Counted from the first letter of the stretch, positions 45,990 to 58,123 are shown. The stretch: DNA of 64,000 nucleotides from Ereboglobus luteus (GCF_003096195.1 NZ_CP023004.1:163299-227298); one strand, 5' to 3'. The notes: a model not told the origin generated them from the sequence alone. Translations and numbers: made by a program.

Positions 45990-46766
45990 TCATTGATGCT
46001 GCGTCCCCGCCGCTCCCTGCGCGGCGACGGCGGCCTGGGCGGCGGCGATTTCGGCGGGATCACCAAGGTAGCGATGTCCGAGCGGGTGCAGGTCCGCGTC
46101 CAGTTCATACACCAACGGCACTCCGGTGGGGATGTTCAACTCGACGATTTCTTTTTCACCCACCCGGTCCAAATATTTCACGAGCGCGCGCAGACTGTTT
46201 CCGTGGGCGGCGATGAGAAGCGTTTTCCCGGAGCGGATTTGCGGCGCGATTTCACCGTGCCACAACGGCATGAAACGCGCCACGGTGTCCCGCAGGCATT
46301 CGGCGCGGGGCAGTTGCGCGCGCGGCACGGATGCGTAAAGCGGATCATTGCCCGGGAAGCGCGGATCGCCCTCATCAAGCGCGGGCGGCGGAGTGTCGTA
46401 ACTGCGGCGCCAGATTTTCACCTGTTCGTCGCCGAGTTTTTTCGCGGTCCCGGCCTTGTTGAGGCCCTGCAGCGCGCCGTAATGGCGCTCGTTGAGACGC
46501 CAGTCTTTTATGAACGGAATCGAGAGCTGGTTCATTTCGTCGAGCGCGAGCCACATCGTCCAAAGCGCGCGGCGAAGCACCGACACGTAGGCGGCGTCGA
46601 ATTTCAAGGCGGCGTCCCGCATGAGCCGCCCGGCCTTGCGCGCCTCGTCGCGCCCCTTGTCGGTAAGATCGACATCGGTCCAGCCCGTGAACCGGTTTTC
46701 CTTATTCCAAGTGCTTTCGCCGTGCCGCAGCAAGACGAGCGTGTGGGTGCTTTTGATGCCGTCCAT
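45990..46766 (-). CDS. gpmA: 2,3-bisphosphoglycerate-dependent phosphoglycerate mutase
   Basis: GpmA interconverts 3- and 2-phosphoglycerate in glycolysis. The ATG at 46766 gives [20 protein letters not shown], with the phosphohistidine motif LLRHGES at ~12-18. [41 protein letters not shown] and [14 protein letters not shown] are diagnostic. The length of 258 includes an Ala/Gln-rich C-terminal tail. The neighbouring eno acts in the same pathway but is ~2.3 kb away, with two unrelated genes in between. Confidence 0.95.
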   Translation of the reverse strand: MDGIKSTHTLVLLRHGESTWNKENRFTGWTDVDLTDKGRDEARKAGRLMRDAALKFDAAYVSVLRRALWTMWLALDEMNQLSIPFIKDWRLNERHYGALQGLNKAGTAKKLGDEQVKIWRRSYDTPPPALDEGDPRFPGNDPLYASVPRAQLPRAECLRDTVARFMPLWHGEIAPQIRSGKTLLIAAHGNSLRALVKYLDRVGEKEIVELNIPTGVPLVYELDADLHPLGHRYLGDPAEIAAAQAAVAAQGAAGTQHQ

Positions 46767-46938
46767 GATGCCAAAGGATACGCGTCTTGCCGGAAAAAGA
46801 AAATCATGCGCGCGTAAAACGATTACGAAATTGCGAAACACTTTTTTGCGAAACGCAAACGGACGCGAACCAATCCGGCCAGCGCCCGAAACTTGTTGCA
46901 CAAAACAATCCGTTTCCCGCATTTTAAAAACCTTTCCC

Positions 46939-48015
46939 ATGAAAAAGCACCCGTTTCCAATCCTGCTCCTTTTAATCGCACTCACGCCCTGGCTTTCGGG
47001 CCAGTCCGGCGAAACCGGCAAAAAGAATTATTACACCGGCACCGCCGAGGACCTGCTTTCCCTGGTTCCGCCGCCGCCCGCCGACGACTCGCCCGCGGGC
47101 ATGGCCGACCTTGAAACAATCCTCCAATTGCAGCGCGACCGCACCCCCGAGCAAATCGCCCGAGCAAAACGCATCGACAGCCACTCCTCCACGCAAATGG
47201 GCGCGGTGGCCTTCGGCCCGAGCTTCACCAAGGAAAATTTCCCGCGCACCACGGCGCTCATGCAGGAACTGCGCGCCACCCGCAGCAAGATGATCGGCAA
47301 CGGCAAGGAAATCTGGAAACGCCCGCGCCCCTACCAGCGCAGCAAGGAAGTTGTCATCTGTGTGAAAAAACCGAAAGACCTCTCCTATCCCAGCGGACAC
47401 TCCGCGACCGGCGCGTTCAGGGGCGCGCTCTATTCCGCCGCATTTCCCGAATACAAACCGATTTTTGACGCCCAAGTCCGCGAAACCATGTGGTGCCGCG
47501 TGCTCGGCGGCGTGCATTATCCGACCGATGTCATGGCGGGCCGCGACCTCGGCATACGCACAGCCGAGGCCATGCTCAAGAACCCCGACACACAGGCGGC
47601 GATCAAGGAAATCCGCGACGAAATCACCGCCTACATGAAAAAGCACCCCGAGGTCGAGGCCCACGCCAAACAGCGCCTCGCCGAGGTCACGGCGAAGCCG
47701 GTTTCCCGCCGCGGCAAAACGTCGAAAGACCAGCTCAAGATCATTGCAACCCTCGTCGCCAAGGAATCGCACAAGAGCGCGGTCCGCAACGCCCTCACCG
47801 CCGTGGTTGACGGCACCCGAAAGGAGCCCGGCAACATCTCCTACGCCCTCCATCAGGACACCGTCAACCCGCTCAAATACACCATCATTGAAGTCTGGAA
47901 AAACCAGGAGGCCATCGATCTTCACAACAAATCCGCGCACTTCCTCGCCTTCGCCGAGACAATCAAGGACAAGGTCGACTCCCTCTCTATAGATATCATT
48001 CGCGAGATCTACTAG
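46939..48015 (+). CDS. Exported PAP2 acid phosphatase fused to an ABM domain
   Basis: A 358-residue protein with a signal peptide ([19 protein letters not shown]). The first ~230 residues are a class A acid phosphatase/PAP2 domain. Its motifs are [10 protein letters not shown] near 124, YPSGHSATG near 150 and [16 protein letters not shown] near 189, where the usual first Ser of SRxxxGxH is Cys. From ~255 to the end ([20 protein letters not shown] ... [20 protein letters not shown]) it resembles an antibiotic biosynthesis monooxygenase (ABM/YgiN-like) dimeric barrel. The fusion is unusual. The open frame extends upstream of this ATG without homology. Confidence 0.82.
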   Translation: MKKHPFPILLLLIALTPWLSGQSGETGKKNYYTGTAEDLLSLVPPPPADDSPAGMADLETILQLQRDRTPEQIARAKRIDSHSSTQMGAVAFGPSFTKENFPRTTALMQELRATRSKMIGNGKEIWKRPRPYQRSKEVVICVKKPKDLSYPSGHSATGAFRGALYSAAFPEYKPIFDAQVRETMWCRVLGGVHYPTDVMAGRDLGIRTAEAMLKNPDTQAAIKEIRDEITAYMKKHPEVEAHAKQRLAEVTAKPVSRRGKTSKDQLKIIATLVAKESHKSAVRNALTAVVDGTRKEPGNISYALHQDTVNPLKYTIIEVWKNQEAIDLHNKSAHFLAFAETIKDKVDSLSIDIIREIY

Positions 48016-48054
48016 GAAACCGCCCGCTGGCGTTGCGCCACTTCCATAACGCCG

Positions 48055-48249
48055 TCACGATTTCTCCGAATCCGCCTCGTCATTCGACTCCAGCGAGGCG
48101 GTTCGTTTGCGCTTCCTCACGGCCTCGCGCAGCACGAACTCGATTTGTCCGTTGACGCTGCGCAACTCCTGCCCGGCCCACGCCTCCAGCTCGACCCAGA
48201 GTTTTGGGTCCACGCGCAGTAAAAAAGTTTTTCGTTCGGGAGCAGCCAT
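48055..48249 (-). CDS. Arc-type ribbon-helix-helix protein
   Basis: A 64-residue DNA-binding-type protein. FLLRVDPKLWVELEAWAGQELRSVNGQIEFVLREAVRKRK fits the beta-helix-helix pattern of Arc/MetJ repressors. ATG 48249 (MAAPERKTFLLRV) lies a few bases after the stop of the PH-domain gene, so it is co-transcribed with the SPFH and PH-domain genes. It may autoregulate the operon. Confidence 0.75.
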   Translation of the reverse strand: MAAPERKTFLLRVDPKLWVELEAWAGQELRSVNGQIEFVLREAVRKRKRTASLESNDEADSEKS

Positions 48250-48253
48250 CGCG

Positions 48254-48823
48254 CTAATTCTGTCGCCGCACACCCGTGCGTTTGCAAACCTCCTCTATAA
48301 AATAATCCGTGTCTCTTGGCGAAACGACCACGCAGCGCGTCCCCCAGCGCAGCACGACGGAGCGGTCCGTGTCCGTCACGTAGGCGCGAAACTTCCCCGC
48401 GCGCTTGCCGCGAAACCAACCGTGAAACGCGCCCCATCCGCCGTTGCCGAACGAGCGCATGACGCCCTTGAACACATCGGCGTCCGGTTCAATCGAGCGC
48501 AACCCCGCCAAGTCGTAACGCGCGCTCCAAAATGTCATCTTAATCGAAAGCTGTTGCCCGGAAATTTCCAGGCTGGTGATTCGCGAGCAAAACCACGCCA
48601 CAATCATGATGCCGGCAACGGCCGCCAACATTGCCAATGCAAGCGCCCCCCCGCCGTCCGGCGTTTTCGGGACAAACAAAACGACATCCAAAATCGTCAC
48701 GCACAGAATAATCGCCAGCACGACCCACGTTATCAGCATTATCCTGCCCGCGCGCGGCGCCGGCAAGAACTCCGCGTCCTCGTATTTTTCCGCCGCGCCC
48801 AATGCCGGGTCGTTCGCATTCAT
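48254..48823 (-). CDS. Membrane protein with bacterial PH domain
   Basis: A 189-residue protein with two hydrophobic helices near residues 28-50 ([23 protein letters not shown]) and 60-80. A C-terminal domain follows, patterned like the bacterial pleckstrin-homology/DUF fold ([32 protein letters not shown] ... [24 protein letters not shown]). It lies between the SPFH and ribbon-helix-helix genes with very short spacers, so it probably works with the SPFH protein at the membrane. Confidence 0.7.
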   Translation of the reverse strand: MNANDPALGAAEKYEDAEFLPAPRAGRIMLITWVVLAIILCVTILDVVLFVPKTPDGGGALALAMLAAVAGIMIVAWFCSRITSLEISGQQLSIKMTFWSARYDLAGLRSIEPDADVFKGVMRSFGNGGWGAFHGWFRGKRAGKFRAYVTDTDRSVVLRWGTRCVVVSPRDTDYFIEEVCKRTGVRRQN

Positions 48824-48845
48824 GGTGCCGTCCCTTGTATTCGAT

Positions 48846-49739
48846 TTATGAATACAGTGTTCCCGTGTTCACCACCGGGTGCACCTCGCTCTCGCCGCAG
48901 AGCACGACGAGCAGGTTGCTCACCATGGCGGCCTTGCGCTCGTCGTCGAGCGCCACGACGTTTTTCTCAGACAAATCCTTGAGCGCCATCTCGACCATGC
49001 TCACCGCGCCATGCACGATCTTCTGCCGCGCCGCGATCACCGCCTCCGCCTGCTGGCGGCGCAGCATCGCCTGCGCGATCTCCGGCGCGTAAGCCAGGTG
49101 CGTGAGCCGCGCCTCCTCGACAACCACGCCCGCACGCGCAAGCCGCTCCTGCAATTCGCGCTGCAACTCCGCCGCGATCTCGTCCGCCGACGTGCGCAAT
49201 GTCGGCTCGCCCTCGCCGCCGTCGTCATACGCATACGCGCTCGCCAGGTGCCGCACCGACGATTCGCTCTGCACCGTCACATAACGCGCAAAATTATCCA
49301 CGTCGAACAACGCCTGCGCCGTGTCCTCCACGCGCCACACCACCACGGCCGCGATCTCGATGGGATTGCCGCGCTTGTCGTTCACCTTGAGCCGCTCGCC
49401 GTTGAGATTTCGCGCGCGCAACGACACGCGCAGCTTCTTCAGCAGCGGATTCGCCCAGTGAAAACCGCTCGTGCGCACCGTCCCTCGATACGAGCCGAAC
49501 AGCACCAGCGCCGCGGCCTCGTTCGGCTGCAATGTGAAAAAACCCGAGCTCACAAACACCGCCAGAGCGATGCACACGACACCCGCCAGCAAAAACACCG
49601 GTGCACGGCCAAAACACAGCGCGACACCAAGCCCGAACATCACGATGGCCACCGCCACCATCAGCCAGCCCGATTGCGCTGAAACACGTTTTTCGCGATT
49701 AACAGAAACCACCTTTTCCAAGTTTTTAGATGTGCTCAT
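48846..49739 (-). CDS. SPFH/Band 7 (stomatin-like) membrane protein
   Basis: A 297-residue protein with a pair of N-terminal hydrophobic helices ([39 protein letters not shown]) and an SPFH domain: [30 protein letters not shown], then [41 protein letters not shown] helical coil ([47 protein letters not shown]) follows. Such proteins oligomerise into membrane microdomain scaffolds. It is the first gene of a three-gene operon. ATG 49739 is preferred to one 11 codons upstream. Confidence 0.87.
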   Translation of the reverse strand: MSTSKNLEKVVSVNREKRVSAQSGWLMVAVAIVMFGLGVALCFGRAPVFLLAGVVCIALAVFVSSGFFTLQPNEAAALVLFGSYRGTVRTSGFHWANPLLKKLRVSLRARNLNGERLKVNDKRGNPIEIAAVVVWRVEDTAQALFDVDNFARYVTVQSESSVRHLASAYAYDDGGEGEPTLRTSADEIAAELQRELQERLARAGVVVEEARLTHLAYAPEIAQAMLRRQQAEAVIAARQKIVHGAVSMVEMALKDLSEKNVVALDDERKAAMVSNLLVVLCGESEVHPVVNTGTLYS

Positions 49740-49952
49740 GGGATACTTTTTTCGAAATCGAAGTGATATCATATAGATTTCAGAAAAACTTCAATCATAT
49801 TTTCCCCAAAAACATCTGTTCGCACCCTCATTCTGCGCCAAATCGTCCCCGCCGCGCGCACTTCTGACGCACGGCGGCACACACCAAATCAACGCCCCCC
49901 TCGAAGCCCCGCCCATTTGCATTGGCACGCATTATGCGTTAACATCCGCATT

Positions 49953-52538
<2,586 letters not shown>

Positions 52539-52558
52539 CAGCGCGCGAGAGTGTTTTA

Positions 52559-52585
52559 GGTAGGGCGGTTTCGCCGAAACCGCCG
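52559..52585. repeat. REP unit, left of RAYT 1
   Basis: GGTAGGGCGGTTTCGCCGAA and the following ACCGCC form a GGCGGTTTC/GAAACCGCC hairpin (9-bp stem, 3-base loop). An inverted copy lies at 53219-53244 at the other end of the transposase gene. Confidence 0.85.
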
Positions 52586-52667
52586 TCTGCATCCAATGGC
52601 CGCCCAATAATCTTTGCAATCAGCCACAAGGCCACATGCTTTGGCGGCTGGCAAAGACCGGCGCATC

Positions 52668-53252
52668 ATGCACACGCCAAACCCCACTCCTCCCGACGGC
52701 GCTTTCAGCACCCCGGCATCAAGCGACAATCCGTCAAGTGTCCCGCCAAATATTTCACTCCCAAAACGCAAAAAACTCCCGCACGACATCCCCTCATGGG
52801 TCAAGGACGGGGAAACTTATTTCATCACAATCAACTGCACCCCGCGCGGACTGAACCAGCTTGCCACCCCGGACATCGCGCAAACCGTGGAAGATAGTTT
52901 CATTCATCGCCAGCGCATCTGCCAATGGTGGATACAACTTCTCGTGCTCATGCCGGATCACTTGCACGGACTGGTTTCATTCAGCAGGACAGTCTCCATG
53001 CGTCGCACGGTTTTCGACTGGAAACGCTATCTTGCCCGGCACAAAAACATCCAGTGGCAGCGGGATTTTTTCGACCACCGCATACGCGATCATGCATCAC
53101 TGGCTGAAAAATGGCACTACATCCAAAACAATCCCTTGCGCAAAAACCTCTGCGCGACACCCGGCGAGTGGCCGTATCAATGGCACAATGGACAGCCTCG
53201 CGCGGCGGTTTCGGAAGCGGCGGTTTCGGCGAAACCGCCCTACCCTCGTTAA
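52668..53252 (+). mobile_element. REP-associated tyrosine transposase (RAYT) 1
   Basis: A 194-residue single-domain transposase of the IS200-like Y1 type. It has the HUH metal motif in MPDHLHGLVSF (His-Leu-His near residues 98-100) and the family block WHYIQNNPLRKNL near 149, where the catalytic Tyr is expected. RAYTs mobilise REP palindromes as single-stranded DNA and do not usually move themselves. Inverted REP units flank the gene (52559-52585 and 53219-53244), and the last ~14 codons (AVSEAAVSAKPPYPR) are themselves REP DNA. The ~35-residue N-terminal lead is not family-conserved. It lies between convergent clpB and DAHP synthase genes. Confidence 0.88.
53219..53244. repeat. REP unit, right of RAYT 1, within its 3' end
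   Basis: GGCGGTTTCGGCGAAACCGC (ending CCTACC) is the inverted partner of the unit at 52559-52585. A partial copy (GCGGCGGTTTCGG) lies just before it at 53202-53214. Confidence 0.85.
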
Positions 53253-53291
53253 CCAACACGGCAGAAGCATGCCCGCGCGCCGGATGCCGGC

Positions 53292-54353
53292 TCAGTCTTG
53301 CGCGAAGCGCGGGGCGAGCGCGGCGTGAAGTTCGCGCACTAGCGACTCGGTCGTTTCCCAATCGATGCAACCGTCGGTGATCGAAACGCCGTATTTCAGC
53401 TTTTCACGCGGCTGGGGAAAGGGCTGGTTGCCGGCGAGCAAATTGCTTTCGAGCATCGCGCCAATGATCGAGGTGTTGCCTTCGTTGATCTGGCGCACCA
53501 CCTCGCGCAACACCTCGGGCTGCCGCCCGGGTTGCTTGGCGGAGTTGTCGTGGCTGCAATCGATAAGGATGGAACGCGGGAGGTTTGCCTTCGCCAGCAC
53601 GCGCTCGGCCTCGGCGATGTGCTCGGGCGAATAGTTCGGGCCGTGCGAACCGCCGCGCAGCACAATGTGGCACCACGGATTGCCGCGGGTGACAACCGCG
53701 GAAGCATGGCCGTCGAAATTGACGCCGAGGAAAGTCTGGGGCTGCGAACCGGCCTTGATCGCGTTGATGGCGGCGGAAAGCGAACCGTCGGTGCCGTTTT
53801 TGAACCCGAGCGGCATGGAAAGACCGGAGGCCATTTGGCGGTGCGTTTGCGATTCGGTCGTGCGCGCGCCGATGGCCGACCAGCAGATGAGGTCGGCGAT
53901 GTATTGCGGCGTCACCGGGTCGAGCAACTCGGTGGCGGTGGGCAGGCCGAGGTCGAGTATTTCGCGCAGAAACGCGCGCGCCATGCGGAGTCCGGCGGCG
54001 ATGTCGTGCGAGCCGTCGAGCCGCGGATCCATGATGAGGCCCTTCCAGCCAATCGTGGTGCGCGGCTTCTCGAAATAAACACGCATGACAATGAGCACGC
54101 GGCCGGAAACCTCGCGGGCGAGCGCGGCAAGCCGGCGGGCGTAATCGGCGCTGGCCGCGGTGTCATGAATCGAGCACGGGCCGACGACGAGGAGGAATCG
54201 TTTGTCGTCGGCGAAAATGATTTTCTGGATTTGCTCGCGGGCGCTGGCGATGAAGGCGGACTGCGTATCGGTGCGCGGCTCGGCCGCCATAAGCTGGGCG
54301 GGCGACGGAAGCGCTCTTATTTCGATGATATTGATGTCGGACGTTTTATGCAT
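53292..54353 (-). CDS. 3-Deoxy-7-phosphoheptulonate (DAHP) synthase, class I
   Basis: The first enzyme of the shikimate pathway, condensing PEP and erythrose 4-phosphate. The 353-residue AroF/G/H-type protein has LLVVGPCSIHD near residue 55, FEKPRTTIGWKGLIMDP, WSAIGARTTESQTHRQMASG and LRGGSHGPNY, all conserved in the E. coli-type subfamily. The extended N-terminus carries the region that mediates feedback inhibition in homologues; which amino acid inhibits cannot be told. ATG 54353 is preferred to a TTG two codons upstream. Confidence 0.95.
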   Translation of the reverse strand: MHKTSDINIIEIRALPSPAQLMAAEPRTDTQSAFIASAREQIQKIIFADDKRFLLVVGPCSIHDTAASADYARRLAALAREVSGRVLIVMRVYFEKPRTTIGWKGLIMDPRLDGSHDIAAGLRMARAFLREILDLGLPTATELLDPVTPQYIADLICWSAIGARTTESQTHRQMASGLSMPLGFKNGTDGSLSAAINAIKAGSQPQTFLGVNFDGHASAVVTRGNPWCHIVLRGGSHGPNYSPEHIAEAERVLAKANLPRSILIDCSHDNSAKQPGRQPEVLREVVRQINEGNTSIIGAMLESNLLAGNQPFPQPREKLKYGVSITDGCIDWETTESLVRELHAALAPRFAQD

Positions 54354-54524
54354 GGACAAGGTCGCAACCTGAAACGCCGGGCGTTTGCCAGCAAGTTAAA
54401 CCTTTCAAATGCGGCGAACAGGCCCTCGGCATGGCAATGCGTGACACGCGGGCGAATGCCCGAAAATCCACTCCTCGCATTTTTTCCTTTGCTCCTTTTG
54501 CGCCTCTTTGCGGCTATAGCGTTT

Positions 54525-56366
54525 GTGCAGCCCGACGAACTCCAGATCACGCTCCAGACGACTTTCGGTTATCCTGATTTTCGTCCGCTCCAGCGCGAAA
54601 TCATCGAGGCGTCGCTCGCGGGTCGCGACGTGTTTGCGCTGCTCCCCACCGGCGGCGGCAAATCCATGTGCTACCAGTTGCCCGCGCTGCACCGCACCGG
54701 CCTGACGGTCGTCGTTTCGCCGCTCATCGCGTTGATGAAGGACCAGGTTGACCAGCTCCAGTCGGCGGGCGTGGCGGCCACGTTCTTGAATTCCTCGCTC
54801 GGCGAACGCGAATCGCGCGCACGCCTCGCCGGCCTGCACCGCGGCGAATGGCGGCTGCTCTACGTCGCGCCCGAGCGCCTCATGCTCGACAGTTGGGCGG
54901 AAAACCTCCGTGCGTGGAACGTCGCCGCGCTCGCCATCGACGAGGCGCATTGCATCTCCGAATGGGGGCACGACTTCCGCCCCGAATACCGCCAGCTCGC
55001 GCAACTCCGCGAGCTGCTGCCCGACATCCCCGTGATGGCCCTCACCGCCACCGCCACCGAGCGCGTGCGCGCCGACATCGTCAAGCACCTCAAGCTCCGC
55101 GACCCGCAAATCCACGTCGCCAGTTTCAACCGCCCCAATCTCACCTACCGCGTCCTGCCCAAGGACGGCCCGCTCGCGCAAATCATCGCCTTCGTGAAAA
55201 AGCGCGAGGACGAAAGCGGCATCGTTTACTGCGCCACGCGCGCCACCGCCGAGCGCGTCGCCGAGTCGCTCTCCTCGCGCGGCTACTCCGCCCGTCCCTA
55301 CCACGCCGGGCTCACCAACAAGGAGCGCGCCGAAAACCAGGAGCTTTTCCTCCGCGACGAAACCAAGATCATTTGCGCCACCATCGCCTTCGGCATGGGC
55401 ATCAACAAACCCAACGTCCGCTGGGTCATCCACTACGACCTGCCGAAAAACATCGAGGGGTATTATCAGGAAACGGGCCGCGCCGGGCGCGACGGACTCC
55501 CCGGTGACTGCCTCCTGCTCTTCAGCGGGGGCGACGCCGCGAAGCAAACGCACTTCATCGACGAGATGACCGACGAGCACGAGCGCAACGTCGCGCGCAC
55601 GCAACTGCGCCTCATGCTCCACTACGCGGAAAACGCCTCGTGCCGCCGCCGCGAACTCCTCGGCTATTTCGGCGAAACCTTCCCGATCGATAATTGCGGC
55701 GCGTGCGACAACTGCCTTGAGCCGCGCGAAACATTCGACGGCACCATCGCCGCGCAAAAATTCCTCTCCTGCGTCTATCGCGTGCGCCAGGCCAGCCGCT
55801 TCGGCGTCGGCCTCAACCACATCGTCGAGGTGCTCACCGGAGCCGACACCGACAAAATCCGCCGCTGGGGCCACGACAAGGTTAGCACCTACGGCATCGG
55901 CTCCGAAATGACGCGTCCGCAGTGGGCCGCCGTCGGACGCGAACTCATGCGCATGGGCTGCCTCGCGCAAGCCGAGGGCGAATTCCCCACGCTCGAACTC
56001 ACCGCCGAGGGTGTTGACCTGCTCCGCTCGCGCCGCCCCGTGATGCTCACCAAGCCGATCGCGCTCCCGAAGGTGAAAAAAATCATCCCGCGCCAGGGCA
56101 GCATCGAGTGCGACGAAATCCTCTTCGCGCGCCTGCGCGATCTGCGCAAAAAACTCGCCGACGAACGCCGCGTGCCCGCCTACGTCATCTTCGGCGACGC
56201 CACGCTCCGCCAGCTCGCCCGCGAATATCCGACGCGCCCCGCCGACATGCACGACATCTTCGGCATGGGCGAAAAAAAGCGCGCCGAATTCGGCGAAACC
56301 TTCGCCGCCACCATCGCGGAATTTCTGGAAAACAACCCGCGAATGAGGTTCGATAATAACTCGTAG
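54525..56366 (+). CDS. recQ: ATP-dependent DNA helicase RecQ
   Basis: A 3'-5' superfamily 2 helicase for recombination and fork repair, ~613 residues. Motifs include FGYPDFRPLQREII near 14, Walker A LLPTGGGKSMCYQ, the DEAH-box IDEAHCISEWGHDFRP, ATIAFGMGINKPNVRWVIHYDLP, the zinc-binding RQC region (CRRRELLGYFGE ... CGACDNCLEPR), and a C-terminal HRDC domain (FARLRDLRKKLADERRVPAYVIFGD). GTG 54525 (QPDELQITLQTTFGY) gives a normal N-terminus. ATG 54456 would add 23 hydrophobic residues encoded by CTTTTGCGCCTCTTTGCGG spacer-like DNA. The TAG stop is the first TAG of an adjacent REP unit. Confidence 0.94.
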   Translation: MQPDELQITLQTTFGYPDFRPLQREIIEASLAGRDVFALLPTGGGKSMCYQLPALHRTGLTVVVSPLIALMKDQVDQLQSAGVAATFLNSSLGERESRARLAGLHRGEWRLLYVAPERLMLDSWAENLRAWNVAALAIDEAHCISEWGHDFRPEYRQLAQLRELLPDIPVMALTATATERVRADIVKHLKLRDPQIHVASFNRPNLTYRVLPKDGPLAQIIAFVKKREDESGIVYCATRATAERVAESLSSRGYSARPYHAGLTNKERAENQELFLRDETKIICATIAFGMGINKPNVRWVIHYDLPKNIEGYYQETGRAGRDGLPGDCLLLFSGGDAAKQTHFIDEMTDEHERNVARTQLRLMLHYAENASCRRRELLGYFGETFPIDNCGACDNCLEPRETFDGTIAAQKFLSCVYRVRQASRFGVGLNHIVEVLTGADTDKIRRWGHDKVSTYGIGSEMTRPQWAAVGRELMRMGCLAQAEGEFPTLELTAEGVDLLRSRRPVMLTKPIALPKVKKIIPRQGSIECDEILFARLRDLRKKLADERRVPAYVIFGDATLRQLAREYPTRPADMHDIFGMGEKKRAEFGETFAATIAEFLENNPRMRFDNNS

Positions 56367-56463
56367 GGGCGCACCTTGCGTGCGCCCTCGTGCTCGAGGA
56401 CTTTGTGGATGCGCTCGCAAACAGTTCTACGAACACCAGGGCGCACGCAAGGTGCGCCCCTAC
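56363..56463. repeat. 101-bp REPIN left of RAYT 2
   Basis: Two inverted 26-base REP arms (56363-56388 and 56438-56463) of the GTAGGGGCGCACCTTGCGTG type flank a 49-base middle with TGCTCGAGGACTTTGTGGAT. It is the near-identical twin (about three differences) of 57057-57157. Its ends provide the TAG stops of recQ (56364-56366) and of RAYT 2 (56462-56460). Confidence 0.93.
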
Positions 56464-57017
56464 GAATCGCGGTCGGCGACCTTTTCCAAATCACCGAGCC
56501 ACTCAACGGGCGGTGAACCGGACGGGCCGAGGTGCTCCACAAAATCGAAACACCTCGGCTCTGGCATCCATGTGCCATCCCATCCGCCATCGCCGCATTC
56601 AATCAAGCCCGCACGATATGGATTCATATAAATGTATCGGGCATAGTCCTCGTTCATCTCATCCGGGCGCAAACGATGTTCCCAAAAATCGCGCTGCCAG
56701 CCATCACCACGCGTCGCTTTGGCTCGCGACAGGTTTTTCCATCGCGCCACACAACGCCCGACATTCGCATACACGCCGACATCCACTCCAAGCTCGAACA
56801 GCACATGCACATGATCAGGCATGCAAGTGACCGCCAGCAGCATCCACCTGCGCGCATTATGTCCGCTTTTCAAAACCTCGATCATGTGTGCACGGCACAA
56901 AGCATCATTGAGCCATGGCCGGCGACCTTCGGTCGCAAATGTCACAAAATAGCGCGCGCCGGAAATTGATATTCGCCCGACATGCAGTTGCGAGGTTCGA
57001 CGCGAGTAGAACGGCAT
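56460..57017 (-). mobile_element. REP-associated tyrosine transposase (RAYT) 2
   Basis: A 185-residue Y1/HUH transposase with GARYFVTFATEGRRPW near residue 20, the His-x-His motif in CMPDHVHVLFELGVDVG (residues 69-71) and the tyrosine block RYIYMNPYRAGL (Tyr128/Tyr130). It differs clearly from RAYT 1, so it belongs to another RAYT subgroup. It is enclosed by two directly repeated 101-bp REPINs at 56363 and 57057. Its TAG stop belongs to the left REPIN. It lies between the convergent recQ and trpS genes. Confidence 0.9.
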
Positions 57018-57056
57018 GACGCCACATAATCACTGTCGAAGTTTGCAATCAAGCCC

Positions 57057-57157
57057 GTAGGGGCGCACCTCGCGTGCGCCCTAGTGCTCGAGGACTTTGT
57101 GGATACGCTCGCAAACAGTTCTACGAACACCAGGGCGCACGCAAGGTGCGCCCCTAC
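57057..57157. repeat. 101-bp REPIN right of RAYT 2
   Basis: Same structure, length and orientation as 56363-56463, with inverted arms at 57057-57082 and 57132-57157. It ends three bases beyond the trpS stop codon (57161-57163). Confidence 0.93.
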
Positions 57158-57160
57158 ACA

Positions 57161-58123
57161 TCACAGGCCGCAAGCCTCGCGCGCTTTTTTCAAGATGGGT
57201 GCCGCGACCTCCCTCGCCCGCGCGGCGCCGTCGGCCAGAACCTTGTTCACGTAGTCCATGTTCGCTGCAAGCTCGGCGCGCTTGGCGCGGGCCTCAGCGA
57301 AATAGTTCCAGTAGTGCTCGAACAGGCTTTTTTTCAGGTCGCCGTAGCCGAGCCCGCCCACGCGCAGGCGCTCCTCGGTTTCCTTCGCGATATCGGCGGG
57401 CGCAACGAGTTTGAGTAGCTGAATTGCGAGGTTTTTGTCCGCGTCGGGTTTCGGCTCCGCGGGCGTGCGACTGTCCATCACGATACCCATGATTTTTTTG
57501 CGCACGGCCTTTTCATCGCCAAAAATGTCGATCGTGTTGTTGTAGCTCTTGCTCATTTTTTGGCCGTCGAGGCCGGGAACGGTGGCGACTTCCTCGCGGA
57601 TTTCCGGCTCGGGAACCGTGAACACCTCGCCATAGGCCAGGTTGAATTTGATCGCGATGTCGCGGGTGATCTCCAGATGCTGCTTCTGGTCCTTGCCCAC
57701 GGGCACGAGGTCGGAGTTGAACAGCAAAATATCCGCGGCCATGAGCACGGGATAGGAGAACAGTCCGAAGCTCGGCGAGAAGCCGTGCGCGAGCTTGTCC
57801 TTGTAGCTGTGCGCGCGCTCGATGAGCCCCATCGGGGCGACGGTGCCGAGAATCCACGTCAATTCGCACACCTCGGACACGTCGCTTTGCCTCCAGAAAA
57901 CACTGCGCGATGGATCGAGTCCGCACGCGAGAAAATCGAGCGCCACATTGAGCACGTTTTTGCGCCGCTGCTCCGGGTCGGTGAGCGTGGTCATCGAGTG
58001 GTAGTCGGCGATGAAATAAAACGCGTCACCGCGCGCCTGCAATTCGACGGCGGGTTTGATGGCGCCAAAATAGTTGCCGATGTGGAGCGTGCCCGAGGGC
58101 TGGATGCCTGTGAGAATGCGCAT
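57161..58123 (-). CDS. trpS: Tryptophanyl-tRNA synthetase
   Basis: Charges tRNA-Trp with tryptophan. The 320-residue class I synthetase starts at ATG 58123 (MRILTGIQPSGTLHIGNYFG) with the HIGH-like TLHIGN and the KMSKS loop as GQKMSKSYNN near residue 192. QRQ-like SDLVPVGKDQKQHLEITRDI and the C-terminal helical part are normal. Open codons upstream overlap the divergent murJ and are not coding. Confidence 0.96.
   Translation of the reverse strand: MRILTGIQPSGTLHIGNYFGAIKPAVELQARGDAFYFIADYHSMTTLTDPEQRRKNVLNVALDFLACGLDPSRSVFWRQSDVSEVCELTWILGTVAPMGLIERAHSYKDKLAHGFSPSFGLFSYPVLMAADILLFNSDLVPVGKDQKQHLEITRDIAIKFNLAYGEVFTVPEPEIREEVATVPGLDGQKMSKSYNNTIDIFGDEKAVRKKIMGIVMDSRTPAEPKPDADKNLAIQLLKLVAPADIAKETEERLRVGGLGYGDLKKSLFEHYWNYFAEARAKRAELAANMDYVNKVLADGAARAREVAAPILKKAREACGL

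Noticed and set aside
49740-49952. Search for a CIRCE or HrcA-type heat-shock operator before clpB
   Set aside because: No TTAGCACTC-N9-GAGTGCTAA-like inverted repeat is present.
53532-54524. Upstream extension of the recQ frame opposite DAHP synthase
   Set aside because: The translation is a shadow of the minus-strand synthase gene and the spacer. RecQ homology begins only at about 54540.
54405-56420. A 671-codon minus-strand frame across recQ
   Set aside because: Composition is typical of an antisense shadow in GC-rich DNA, and recQ is certain.
56365-57157. CRISPR-like repeated arms around 56.4 and 57.1 kb
   Set aside because: Only two inverted arms per unit with fixed middles and a RAYT gene between; no regularly spaced array and no cas genes.
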